Shown here: one piece after another, positions 42,357-50,851 of the stretch | Layout: every line of letters starts with the position of its first letter | Numbering within the stretch: position 1 is the stretch's first letter | Origin: Clostridia bacterium | GTDB lineage: Bacteria; Bacillota; Clostridia; Oscillospirales; CAG-272 | Assembly (NCBI GenBank): GCA_017466445.1 | Contig: JAFTUC010000027.1 | Span: forward strand, 1-64,000 | Length of the DNA: 64,000 nt | Direction: 5' to 3' | Translations under genes and position numbers: made by a program | The notes under the pieces: generated by a model | Told to the model about the DNA's origin: nothing | Seen by the model: the letters and a program-made list of their open reading frames with translations, nothing else | Database searches by the model: none

Positions 42357-42998
42357 TTGCAGGAGGTCTACGTTACCCTGGCAAAGGAAGGAATATCCGA
42401 GACGGTCGTAAAAAAGAGTGTTTTTATAGGACACGCCGCTCCGGTCAAGACCGAGGCACAGGCACTTGAATATATAGCGAGATATAAAAAGCAATACAGC
42501 GACGCTACTCATAACGTATGGGCGTATCTTATAAAGAACGGAAATCTTATGAGATATACGGATGACGGCGAGCCGAGCGGAACGTCGGGCATTCCGGTGC
42601 TCGATATAATACGCAAGGGTGGATTTACCGACGCGGTCATCGTGGTCACGAGATATTTCGGAGGTACGCTTCTCGGCACGGGAGGACTCGTAAGAGCATA
42701 CTCTGCGGCGGCGAAGGAGGCGGTCGATAATGCGGGACTCGCATCGTTTCGTACCTTTGTTGAAATTATCGTCGAGGTCGATTATCAGACCTATCAGAAG
42801 TTAAAGAATTATCTGAAGCACCCGTCGGTAATAGTTGACGATACCGCATTTTCGGATACTGTCACGGTGCAGATAGCCGTTCTCGACGAGGACGTTGACT
42901 CTGTGTGTAAGGATATAACCGAAATGTCCGCGGGACGTGCCGTTATAGAAAAAATGGGAGAAAGACTCGATAGCCTTGCTGCTGTGGAGCAGGAATAG
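42357..42998 (+). CDS. yigZ: IMPACT/YigZ family protein (UPF0029)
   Basis: This 213-residue cytosolic protein has an N-terminal UPF0029 domain. Signatures: KKSVFIGHAAPVKTEAQALE, TDDGEPSGTSGIPVLDII and VVTRYFGGTLLGTGGLVRAYSAA. A DUF1949 C-terminal domain follows (residues 140-205; VDYQTYQKLKNYL). The role of YigZ proteins is unsettled; they are relatives of eukaryotic IMPACT, a GCN2 regulator. The start is TTG at 42357 with GGGAGG 9 nt upstream. Second gene of the hflX operon. Confidence 0.92.
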   Translation: MQEVYVTLAKEGISETVVKKSVFIGHAAPVKTEAQALEYIARYKKQYSDATHNVWAYLIKNGNLMRYTDDGEPSGTSGIPVLDIIRKGGFTDAVIVVTRYFGGTLLGTGGLVRAYSAAAKEAVDNAGLASFRTFVEIIVEVDYQTYQKLKNYLKHPSVIVDDTAFSDTVTVQIAVLDEDVDSVCKDITEMSAGRAVIEKMGERLDSLAAVEQE

Positions 42999-43018
42999 AC
43001 TGTTTTTAAGGAAAAGAT

Positions 43019-44170
43019 ATGGAAAAAAAGGATATTTCGATACGAAAAGAAATACTTGAGAGCGATGAATATTACGCGGAGATACTCGAAGTCTGTGAGG
43101 GTATAACGACGCCTAAGGTCTACCCCGTGATAGGAGAAGACGGGTGGCTGTGTGCCTGCGGACATGAAAATTCGTCCGAGGCTGACATGTGCGAAAAATG
43201 CGGTGCTTACCGTGAAAAACTGTCGGTCATATTCAACGAGCTCTTTCTTATTCAGAAGAGAAACGGAAATGAGGCGAAAAGAAAAGCTCGCGAAAGACTC
43301 GATAAGGAGGCGTCCGATGAAAGATGGCGCAGGATAGATCCCGAGGTCGATAATATATATAGATCCGCAAAGGACTTTGAGGAAACGAGAGATAACTACC
43401 TTGAAGCGGCAAAAAAGCTCGAATCTATTGCCGGATATAAGGATTCCTCCGAGCTTGCCGCCGAGTACAGAGAGCTTGCGGAGGACGCACCTCTCTACCC
43501 GAGAGAGGTGGCTCTGAAGATGAGACGCAAAAGGATAAAAATGATATCCGTAATATCTGCGGTTTCGCTTGCGATACTCGCACTGATCCTCTCTACCGTC
43601 TATTTTACGCTTGTGGCTCCCGGAGGTATGCGTTACGATGTTACAAAGGAGGGAGTCACCATAACCTCTTACGATTCCTTTTTTGGAGGAAAAAACGTCG
43701 TTATACCCGAGACGATACTCGGAAAGAAGGTCGTTTCAATAGGAAACGGAGCCTTCAGAAATCAGAAAAATATTATCAGCGTAAGGATCCCCGATACGGT
43801 AAAGACTATAGAGAACAATGCCTTTTCGGGATGCACGTCTCTTGTGTCGGTGACAGTGCCCGAAAGCGTTACTGATATCGGTGCGTCCGCCTTTTCGGAT
43901 TGCACGAGCCTGCGTGACGTTTATCTGTACGCCGATATCGATGCTGTAAAGGTAACTACATTCCACGATTGCTCGTCTCTCAGACAGATAGTTTTTAAAG
44001 AGTCGGTCAAGGTAATAGAGCAGAGCGCGTTTTCAAATTGCCGTGAGCTTCGTATCATAAAATACATGGGAAGCGAGGAGCAATGGGGCAAGATCGATAT
44101 CTTAACAGGCAATAACTACGTTGAGTCTGCGCTCGTGATCTTTGATTTTTCGGTAGAAAATAAGAAATAA
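43019..44170 (+). CDS. Zinc-ribbon, single-TM, LRR_5 (BspA-like) protein
   Basis: A 383-residue multidomain protein. A zinc ribbon (C45-x-C47 and C58-x2-C61 within CACGHENSSEADMCEKCG) is followed by a Lys/Glu-rich helical segment, one TM helix (about 170-195: MISVISAVSLAILALILSTV), then an outward-facing tail of LRR_5 repeats (IGNGAFRNQKNIISVRIPDT, then IENNAFSGCTSLVSVTVPES). LRR_5 repeats are protein-binding; the ribbon faces the cytosol. A membrane sensor or scaffold role is inferred. It lies between yigZ and dinB, with 20 and 18 nt gaps. Confidence 0.82.
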   Translation: MEKKDISIRKEILESDEYYAEILEVCEGITTPKVYPVIGEDGWLCACGHENSSEADMCEKCGAYREKLSVIFNELFLIQKRNGNEAKRKARERLDKEASDERWRRIDPEVDNIYRSAKDFEETRDNYLEAAKKLESIAGYKDSSELAAEYRELAEDAPLYPREVALKMRRKRIKMISVISAVSLAILALILSTVYFTLVAPGGMRYDVTKEGVTITSYDSFFGGKNVVIPETILGKKVVSIGNGAFRNQKNIISVRIPDTVKTIENNAFSGCTSLVSVTVPESVTDIGASAFSDCTSLRDVYLYADIDAVKVTTFHDCSSLRQIVFKESVKVIEQSAFSNCRELRIIKYMGSEEQWGKIDILTGNNYVESALVIFDFSVENKK

Positions 44171-44188
44171 TAATATAAAATGTGAGGG

Positions 44189-45451
44189 GTGCGTTATTTG
44201 AACAGACTTGTTTTTCATATCGACGTTAACAGCGCATTTCTTTCGTGGGAAGCGGCAAGGATAGTAAAGGACAAGGGAGAGGATATACGTCTTATCCCGT
44301 CTGTTATAGGAGGTGATCCCGGTAAGCGTACCGGGGTCGTTCTCGCTAAGTCTATCCCCGCAAAAAAGCTCGGGATACGCACGGGAGAGCCGCTTTCGAC
44401 GGCGCTTCGTAAATGTCCCGATCTTTTTATAGCGCATCCCGATTTTGCTCTTTACGAAAAGAATTCGAGAGCGTTTATGGAGATATGTGCAAAATACACA
44501 CCCGTTTTGGAGAAGTTTTCCATAGATGAATGCTTTCTCGATATGAGCGGTACCTCAAAGATATACCCTGATCCGATAAAAACGGCATACGACATAAAGG
44601 ACGAGATAAAAAGCACTCTCGGCTTTACGGTCAACGTCGGCGTGGGATCAAATAAGCTGCTTGCGAAAATGGCGAGCGATTTTGAAAAGCCGGATAAGGT
44701 ACACACGCTGTTTTCATCCGAGGTGGAGGAAAAGCTTTGGCCGCTCAGAGTCGGAGAACTTTTCGGAGTCGGGGCATCCACGGCATCCCGACTCGAGCGC
44801 TCTTATATCTACACGGTCGGAGATATCGCAAGACGAAGTCTCAGATCGATACAGGCACTGCTCGGCGTAAAGCTCGGTCGGACGGTCTACGATTTTGCTT
44901 GGGGAAAAGACGATTCTCCTGTAAACGGCGAAAGCGAGGAAGCCAAGGGATATAGCATCTCTACCACCCTTGAAAACGATCTTACCGATATCGAAAGTGC
45001 GCGCGCTGTACTTCTTACCCTTGCCGATAGCGTGTGCGCCCGTATGAGAGCGGACGGCGTTCTTGCGGGATGCGTGGGAGTTACGCTCAGAAGCTCCGAT
45101 TTCAAGAACTTTTCACATCAGAAAAAAATACCCGAGCCTACCGATATAACCTCCGAAATATACGGTGTTTCCGAAAAGCTTCTCTCCGAGCTTTGGAGAG
45201 ATGACCTTCCTGTAAGACTTGTCGGACTTTCCCTTACCTCACTGACCGACGATTCCAATATGCAGATAGATATGTTCGATAACGGCGAGAAGGAAAAAAG
45301 CAGGAGGCTCGATAAAACGCTCGACGATATAAGAAACAGATTCGGCAGCACTACCGTTGTACGAGGCGCGTCCTATAGGAAGGATGTCAGGGTCGGAAAA
45401 AAATATGATGCCCGGATCCGCTCGAAAAACGGTGAAAATAAAGATAAATAA
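44189..45451 (+). CDS. dinB: DNA polymerase IV (Y-family)
   Basis: This 420-residue error-prone lesion-bypass polymerase has the catalytic residues HIDVNSAF (first Asp) and SIDECFLD (Asp-Glu), plus a helix-hairpin-helix region (GVGASTASRLERSYIYTVGD) and the little-finger domain. A beta-clamp-binding motif is visible near the C-terminus (MQIDMF, Q..(L/M)F type). The start is GTG at 44189 or the TTG at 44198 (MNRLVFHIDVNSAF), nearer the family norm. Last gene of the hflX operon, followed by two hairpins. SOS control was not detectable. Confidence 0.94.
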   Translation: MRYLNRLVFHIDVNSAFLSWEAARIVKDKGEDIRLIPSVIGGDPGKRTGVVLAKSIPAKKLGIRTGEPLSTALRKCPDLFIAHPDFALYEKNSRAFMEICAKYTPVLEKFSIDECFLDMSGTSKIYPDPIKTAYDIKDEIKSTLGFTVNVGVGSNKLLAKMASDFEKPDKVHTLFSSEVEEKLWPLRVGELFGVGASTASRLERSYIYTVGDIARRSLRSIQALLGVKLGRTVYDFAWGKDDSPVNGESEEAKGYSISTTLENDLTDIESARAVLLTLADSVCARMRADGVLAGCVGVTLRSSDFKNFSHQKKIPEPTDITSEIYGVSEKLLSELWRDDLPVRLVGLSLTSLTDDSNMQIDMFDNGEKEKSRRLDKTLDDIRNRFGSTTVVRGASYRKDVRVGKKYDARIRSKNGENKDK

Positions 45452-45487
45452 AGGATCCTTGGTTTTGAAGCAAGGATCCTTTTTTTG
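45451..45487 (+). terminator. Terminator of the hflX-dinB operon
   Basis: AAGGATCCTTG (45451-45461) and CAAGGATCCTT (45471-45481) form a perfect stem followed by a T-run. It begins directly after the dinB stop. Confidence 0.9.
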
Positions 45488-45523
45488 CGCAACGAAAACC
45501 ACCGGCGATGTGAAACGGTAAAA

Positions 45524-45566
45524 CAAAGGTAGACACATAGAAACCCACTATGTATCTACCTTTTTG
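45524..45566 (+). terminator. Second hairpin downstream of dinB
   Basis: AAAGGTAGACACATAG pairs with CTATGTATCTACCTTT around a short loop, followed by TTTG. It insulates the secreted-protein transcription unit from the operon upstream. Confidence 0.75.
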
Positions 45567-45655
45567 TTATGGTATAATAAAAGAAAAATGGTATAAAATC
45601 GCACTTATTTGTTGCTAAAAATAAGACTTTTGCGGAAATAATTATTAAAAAAGCA

Positions 45656-45683
45656 TTGACAAAATGTTTATTTATGCTATAAT
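45656..45683 (+). promoter_or_regulatory. Sigma-A promoter of the TasA-like gene
   Basis: Perfect TTGACA (45656-45661) and TATAAT (45678-45683) with a 16-nt spacer. The same promoter with one changed spacer base lies at 62768-62795 in front of the second copy. A small inverted repeat (CTTATTT..AAATAAG) lies just upstream in both. Confidence 0.88.
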
Positions 45684-45689
45684 GTCGGT

Positions 45690-45935
45690 GTATGGCATAC
45701 CTCGGACACTTTAAGTAAAAAAAGCAAAGATAAAGAAATGGACGGCAGGAAAACACAGAATTAAGCTTTCCTCTTTTAAAATAACGAAAATAACGAAAAT
45801 GTATGCCTCTGCCGTCTGTTTCTTCATCTTTGAATATGACACCCGGGATTTTTGGTATCTCCACTTTGCCCCTATAGCAGAGTGTGTTATACGTTTCGTT
45901 ATTTCAAATCTAAATAAAGGAGGAAAATTAAGAAA
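45690..45935 (+). promoter_or_regulatory. Conserved structured leader RNA, copy 1
   Basis: A leader of about 245 nt lies between the promoter and the ATG. A 24-nt arm at 45725-45748 pairs with 45809-45832 as a near-perfect helix with one mismatch and two wobbles. Inside is an AGGAAA/TTTCCT hairpin and the repeated ATAACGAAA motif. A second hairpin (45862-45884) follows. The ATAACGAAAATGTAT segment could alternatively pair with ATACGTTTCGTTAT near 45890-45903, just before the SD. I recognise no named riboswitch class. Copy 2 lies at 62802-63047. Confidence 0.75.
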
Positions 45936-48308
45936 ATGACGAAAAAGACAACCAGAAGAGCTCTGATCACAAGTGTAATTTCCATGCTTCTTTGTGTGAC
46001 GATGCTCGTAGGCACCACTTTCGCTTGGTTTACCGATTCGGTAAAAAGCGGAAAGAACAGAATCGTTGCGGGAAACCTCGATATCGAGCTTGAGTATTCC
46101 AAGGATATGAAATCGTGGAAATCCGTGGCGGAACAGAGCGATCTTCTCGATCCCGAAGCGCTTTGGGAACCCGGACATACTGAGGTAGTTTATCTCAGAA
46201 TATCCAATCTCGGATCGCTCGCGCTCGAGTATCAGTTCTCTATGAACGTTTACGACAAGGTAATCGGAGAGAGCGTGCTCGGAAATAAGATCGACCTTGC
46301 TGACTATCTTAAGTACGGCGTAGTCGATTGCAGCAATGCGTATGCAGACCGCGACGCAGCGCTCGACGCAGTTGAGAATGTAGCTATCGATCTCGATGAC
46401 TATTTCGCAAACGGCGCAATGGAGGCAGGAGACGCACCCAAGACTCTTGCACTCGTAGTTTACATGCCAACTACCGTCGGTAATGAGGCAAACCACAAGA
46501 CCGGAACTATCGCTCCCGCAATCGAGCTTGGAGTTGAACTCTTCGCAACTCAGGATGCAGTTGAATATGATAGCTTCGATAATCAGTATGATGCGGGTGC
46601 AGCTATTTACGTAAAGAATACTGCTGAAGCTCAGGCGGCTCTGGATAATGCCAAGAAGGATGATGTGATCGTGCTTGCTCCCGGCGTTGATTACGGTACG
46701 CTTTTCCTTCGCCCCGTAGATGGAAATGCCAACACTACCACGAGCCTCAACGAAGCAAATGGCGAGGGTCTCACCGGTTATAGAAATGAGTACATTCGTA
46801 CAGTAGAGAATCTTACTATTCTCGGTGCAACCAATGCAAAGGTTGACGCGATCAAGGTTGTGTCCGGTTATATTGAAGGTAGCGGCAGCTCCTGCAACCT
46901 TGTTGATGTCAAGGGGCTCGTGATCGACTCGGTCGAATTTACCGATAAAGCCGATTGTGCACCTCATACCTACTCCGCTCCTATTTTCTTCAATCTCACT
47001 TGGACGGATGTTGACGGTCTTACTGTTAAGAACTGTAAGCTGATCGGTAACGACGACAAGGTTAATTTCGTGTACTTCACGATTGATGGTTCGAGTGCAT
47101 TCGATGGCGTAGCGTCGAATGTAACCCTTACCGGCAACACCGTTGACGGTATCGCAAGACTTTGCGAGCTTCGTCAGACCGAGAACGTTACCATTACCGA
47201 TAACGTAATCAAAAACACCGTTCTCCACGGTATACTCCTTCCCGTTCACAACGGATCTTACAGCGGCGACGTAACCATCACCGGTAACACCGCATACGGT
47301 ATCAACGATCGTTTCGTAAGAATGGCAGGCGCAGGCGATGCGAACGTTGTTATCAAGGACAACACCATCACTAACTATCTTGGTGAAGATGCTGATTACA
47401 TTAAAGTTACCGATTCCAACGGAACTCCCGTGATTGAGAACAATACCTTGGTTTCTATCGGTGTTAAGGATGCCGCTGCTGCTCAGGCCGCGCTTGATAA
47501 TGCAGTTGCTGGTACTACCATTCAGCTTCAGCCCGGCGTAAACTATGGTACGCTTCTCCTTCGCCCCGTAGATGGAAATGCCAATACCACTACGAGCCTG
47601 AACGAAGCTGATGGCGAGGGCCTCACCGGTTATAGAAATGAGTATATTCGTAAGGTTGAAAATCTTACCATTATCGGTGCTCCCAGCGCAACGGTTGACG
47701 CGATCAAGGTTGAATCCGGTTATATTGTAGGCAGCGGCTCCTCCTGCAATCTCGTTGATGTCAAGGGGCTCGTGATCGACTCGGTCGAATTCACCGATAA
47801 AGCCGATTGTGCACCTCATACCTACTCCGCTCCTATTTTCTTCAATCTCACTTGGACAGACGTTGACGGTCTTACTGTTAAGAACTGTAAGCTGATCGGT
47901 AACGACGACAAGGTTAATTTCGTGTACTTCACGATTGATGGTTCGAGTGCATTCGATGGCGTAGCGTCGAATGTAACCCTTACCGGCAACACCGTTGATG
48001 GTATCGCAAGACTTTGCGAGCTTCGTCAGACCGAGAACGTTACCATTACCGATAACGTAATCAAAAACACCGTTCTCCACGGTATACTCCTTCCCGTTCA
48101 CAACGGATCTTACACCGGCGACGTAACCATCACCGGTAACACTGCTGTAGGTATCAATGAGCGTTTCGTAAGAATGGCAGGCGCAGGCGATGCGAACGTT
48201 GTAATTAAGGATAATACTATCCTCAACTATAAGGGTGAAGATGCTGATTACATCAAAGTTACCGATTCTAACGGAACTCCCGTGATTGAGAACAATACCT
48301 TTAATTAA
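45936..48308 (+). CDS. Secreted protein with SipW-type signal and two parallel beta-helix repeats (TasA-like)
   Basis: This 790-residue protein has the SipW-cognate signal peptide: a basic N-terminus (MTKKTTRRALITSVI), a hydrophobic core and GTTFAWFTDSVKSGKNRI, followed by the camelysin/TasA-like beta region (AGNLDIELEY and LWEPGHTEVVYLRI). Residues 1-220 form that head. From 232 and from 516 two nearly identical units of about 275 residues follow, each opening AQAALDNA and containing NTTTSLNE, DVKGLVIDSVEFTDKA and TGNTVDGIARLCELRQTE: right-handed beta-helix repeats. It should be exported and assembled at the cell surface or as matrix fibres. No SipW peptidase is encoded nearby. AAAGGAGG lies 12 nt before the ATG. 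Confidence 0.85.
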   Translation: MTKKTTRRALITSVISMLLCVTMLVGTTFAWFTDSVKSGKNRIVAGNLDIELEYSKDMKSWKSVAEQSDLLDPEALWEPGHTEVVYLRISNLGSLALEYQFSMNVYDKVIGESVLGNKIDLADYLKYGVVDCSNAYADRDAALDAVENVAIDLDDYFANGAMEAGDAPKTLALVVYMPTTVGNEANHKTGTIAPAIELGVELFATQDAVEYDSFDNQYDAGAAIYVKNTAEAQAALDNAKKDDVIVLAPGVDYGTLFLRPVDGNANTTTSLNEANGEGLTGYRNEYIRTVENLTILGATNAKVDAIKVVSGYIEGSGSSCNLVDVKGLVIDSVEFTDKADCAPHTYSAPIFFNLTWTDVDGLTVKNCKLIGNDDKVNFVYFTIDGSSAFDGVASNVTLTGNTVDGIARLCELRQTENVTITDNVIKNTVLHGILLPVHNGSYSGDVTITGNTAYGINDRFVRMAGAGDANVVIKDNTITNYLGEDADYIKVTDSNGTPVIENNTLVSIGVKDAAAAQAALDNAVAGTTIQLQPGVNYGTLLLRPVDGNANTTTSLNEADGEGLTGYRNEYIRKVENLTIIGAPSATVDAIKVESGYIVGSGSSCNLVDVKGLVIDSVEFTDKADCAPHTYSAPIFFNLTWTDVDGLTVKNCKLIGNDDKVNFVYFTIDGSSAFDGVASNVTLTGNTVDGIARLCELRQTENVTITDNVIKNTVLHGILLPVHNGSYTGDVTITGNTAVGINERFVRMAGAGDANVVIKDNTILNYKGEDADYIKVTDSNGTPVIENNTFN
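46629..48302 (+). repeat. Tandem duplication inside the beta-helix gene
   Basis: Units at 46629-47450 and 47481-48302 are offset by exactly 852 nt (284 codons) and identical over long stretches. The few differences cluster at their first 60 nt and last 100 nt. This implies recent duplication or gene conversion within the gene. Confidence 0.88.
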
Positions 48309-48346
48309 TCGCATAATTACTATCCTTTTTGGATAACAAAGTCCGT

Positions 48347-48432
48347 CCTATCCCTCGCAAGAGGGATAGGCGGCAAGATTTTAGTACATATAAATATGCA
48401 AAATGACCCACTCGTCAGAGTGGGTCGTTTTT
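48347..48432 (+). terminator. Two hairpins after the TasA-like gene
   Basis: CCTATCCCTC (48347-48356) pairs with GAGGGATAGG (48361-48370). GACCCACTC (48405-48413) pairs with GAGTGGGTC (48418-48426) and is followed by GTTTTTATAT. The second is a canonical terminator; the first has no T-run. Confidence 0.85.
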
Positions 48433-48480
48433 ATATATCGTTTTTTCAACAACCCATAGGTTCTATGGGCGCTGTGATCG

Positions 48481-49764
48481 TTATTCAAAAATCGAGCGTT
48501 TGTTGTAAAGGATATTGAATATTACCCAAAGCTGAGGGAAAAAGTTCATTATATTCCATACTCCTACTCCGAACAGATCAAGCTCGCTCGCAAGGGCGAG
48601 CTTCGCTTTTATGCTGCGCGCGTCCTCAAAATGCACCTCGTGATTTACTCCCGCAAGAGTGTAGGTGAAATATGGCGTCTGAGATTTTGTATCGAAGATT
48701 ATTTCCGAATCGGTCTCTACGGCGAGACGTATCGCCTCCTCGTTTGATATCGTCTTTGCGGGAGGACCGCCCTTGTCAAAGGGGATGGTGAAATCATATC
48801 CGTAGTTCGGAACACCGAGAAAGATCTTTGAAGGATCGATCTCGCTTACCGCGTATCTCGCTACCTGCTCTACCTTGTCAAGCGGAGAAACGGGCATTGC
48901 GGGACCTCTTGAATATCCCCATTCATATGTCATAAGAAGGACTCTGTCCGCTACCTTTCCGAGAGATGCGTAATCGTGAGCCTCGTAAAGAAGACCGCTC
49001 TGCTCAGATGAGGTCTTGGGCGCGAGAGCTATCCATAGCTGATATCCGTACGGCTCGAGGATGCTCTTTGCCCGTTCGGCGAATTCGGTGTAAAGATTGC
49101 GCTCCTCCGGGAAAATAAATTCAAAATCGAGATCGAGAACGCGGTATCCCTTGGCGTTCATATTTGATATGACGTTTGATAGAAGCGTCTCCTGAAGCGA
49201 TATGTCGTTAAGAAGCATCGATGTCAGCGTATTGTCAAAAACACCCTTGTCGCTGAGAGATGAAAGTATCATTATCGGGACCGCTCCGCTGTCGAGCGTT
49301 GCCGATATCAGACGGGTGTCCTCGGGAGATATAAGCTCGCCCTCTGCGCTAAATCCGTAGGTGAACGGGGTCAGCGACGAGAGGAAGGGAAGCGTCCTTC
49401 TTAGCGTTTCGTCGCTTACATAGGGATAAGCGTATCCGTTTGAGGCAAGTGCTCCGAGCTTTTCGTCTCCGTACGAGATTATAAGCACTTGACCGGGATA
49501 TATGGCGTCACTTCCCATAAGAGAAAGATTGTTTCGCCTCAACTGATTTACTCCGATTCCGTATTTTATAGCAATCGTAAAGAGGGTCTCTCCGGGAGAT
49601 ACCGTATGGGTGAGCGTGGGGATAGCTATTATAAGCGCTTGACCGAGCGCTATCTGAGAGCTCGGATCTATTCCGTTGTCCCTTATTATCTGAGAGGGAG
49701 ACGCCGAATACTGCCTTGCTATCGAATATACCGTCTCTCCTGCCTTTACCGTGTGTATTATCAT
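48481..49764 (-). CDS. LysM-LysM-GH18 protein (YaaH/SleL-type, spore cortex or wall hydrolase)
   Basis: This 427-residue protein has two N-terminal LysM domains (about 2-46 and 51-96; HTVKAGETVYSIARQYSASP and HTVSPGETLFTIAIKYGIGV) and a GH18 barrel. The catalytic motif is LDLDFEFI, with the proton-donor Glu215. The YaaH group motif LMTYEWGYSRGPAMPVSPLD is present. These enzymes bind peptidoglycan through LysM and cleave N-acetylglucosaminyl links; YaaH/SleL act on spore cortex fragments during germination. There is no signal peptide, as in YaaH, which fits assembly on the spore coat from the mother cell. Confidence 0.9.
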   Translation of the reverse strand: MIIHTVKAGETVYSIARQYSASPSQIIRDNGIDPSSQIALGQALIIAIPTLTHTVSPGETLFTIAIKYGIGVNQLRRNNLSLMGSDAIYPGQVLIISYGDEKLGALASNGYAYPYVSDETLRRTLPFLSSLTPFTYGFSAEGELISPEDTRLISATLDSGAVPIMILSSLSDKGVFDNTLTSMLLNDISLQETLLSNVISNMNAKGYRVLDLDFEFIFPEERNLYTEFAERAKSILEPYGYQLWIALAPKTSSEQSGLLYEAHDYASLGKVADRVLLMTYEWGYSRGPAMPVSPLDKVEQVARYAVSEIDPSKIFLGVPNYGYDFTIPFDKGGPPAKTISNEEAIRLAVETDSEIIFDTKSQTPYFTYTLAGVNHEVHFEDARSIKAKLALASELDLFGVGVWNIMNFFPQLWVIFNILYNKRSIFE

Positions 49765-49848
49765 GATTTCATCCTTTCATAATAAAAGTTCTCCTTACAG
49801 AATATGAAGAAAATAAAAAAATGAGAACGTAAAATCCTCAAAATGAAA

Positions 49849-49877
49849 GACCCTGCCGTGAAGGCAAGGTCTTTTTA
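49849..49877 (-). terminator. Terminator of the mutS2-AEC unit
   Basis: GACCCTGCC (plus strand) pairs with GGCAAGGTC around GTGAA, with one bulge on each side, between the GH18 and AEC genes. Both flanks are T- or A-rich, so it can work in both directions. Confidence 0.75.
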
Positions 49878-50828
49878 TATAAGCTTAAGGTATTTTAGTA
49901 TAAAGGCAAAGATAAATATCGTCAGCGAGCAGAGAAGAGTGGTAAAGAGAACTATCTGCTTTGCGAGTCGAGCGTTACTGTGCATGCTCTTTGACATTAT
50001 GTAGCTCGTCGCCGCCGTGGGACTCGTTCCGAGGATCATTACAAGTCCGAGAGATTCCCCTCTGAAGCCTAAAAGCACTGCGGAGACTATGAAGAGCGAG
50101 GGTAACACTATAAGCTTTATAGCGGTCGCGACGATCGCCTCGGGCATGATAGTGCCCTTTTCTCCGCTTGTGTCTATCGCTCCGAGTGAGAGAAGGGCGA
50201 GTGGTGTCGCTATGTTCTTTATGTAGTCAAGCGAGTCGGAGGCTATGCCGGGAAGCTTTATCTTGAATACCATAAAGGGAATGGCTGCGGCGACACCGAT
50301 TATAAGCGGATTTGTAACTATGTTTTTAAGTATGTCGATAATGATCTTGCCAAACGGCATGCGCTTTTCGCGCGGCATATTTACTGTAAGAGTGGTCACT
50401 GCGAGAATGTTCGACGTGATTATAACAAACGGAGTTGCGCACGCGATCACGGTGGCTCCCGTTTTTCCGAGGATCGTTTCGGCAAGCACGAAGCCGACTA
50501 TCGAGAAATTCGCTCTGAATGAGCCGTGAACGAACGATCCTCTCTTGTCGGGCGCTATAAAGAGGTAAGCGCCGAGCGATATCAGTATGAATGCGGATAT
50601 TATCGCTATAACGCAGAAGATTATCGCCCTCGGATCGGGAAGGTGCGAGAGATCGGACTCGACGAGCTTGCAAAACAGAAAGATCGGGAGTGCTATCTTA
50701 AAAACGAGCTTGTCGCTCTGATCGAAAAAGCTTTGCGGCAAGAATTTGCGCGAAAGCAGATTTCCGAGCAGTATCATGAGAAGTATCGGTGCTACCGCTC
50801 GGAAGCTGTAAATAAAACATTCTATCAA
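49875..50828 (-). CDS. AEC (auxin efflux carrier) family permease
   Basis: This 317-residue membrane protein has about ten helices in the inverted-repeat layout of the AEC family. Characteristic stretches: ILLMILLGNLLSRK near the start, FRANFSIVGFVLAETILG in the first half and ILGTSPTAATSYIMSKSM near the end. Family members transport dicarboxylates, amino acids or auxin-like acids; the substrate is unknown. The start is TTG at 50828. The gene follows mutS2 by 23 nt and is probably its operon partner. Confidence 0.9.
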   Translation of the reverse strand: MIECFIYSFRAVAPILLMILLGNLLSRKFLPQSFFDQSDKLVFKIALPIFLFCKLVESDLSHLPDPRAIIFCVIAIISAFILISLGAYLFIAPDKRGSFVHGSFRANFSIVGFVLAETILGKTGATVIACATPFVIITSNILAVTTLTVNMPREKRMPFGKIIIDILKNIVTNPLIIGVAAAIPFMVFKIKLPGIASDSLDYIKNIATPLALLSLGAIDTSGEKGTIMPEAIVATAIKLIVLPSLFIVSAVLLGFRGESLGLVMILGTSPTAATSYIMSKSMHSNARLAKQIVLFTTLLCSLTIFIFAFILKYLKLI

Positions 50829-50851
50829 TCAAATCATCTCTTTTCGCATGT

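Noticed and set aside
45690-45935. c-di-GMP (GEMM) or other known riboswitch in the leader
   Set aside because: The conserved cores of the classes I know are not visible; left as an unnamed leader RNA.
45711-48314. 867-codon open frame antisense to the TasA-like gene
   Set aside because: It mirrors the duplicated beta-helix units, has no SD and spans the promoter and leader of the opposite strand; a codon-bias shadow.
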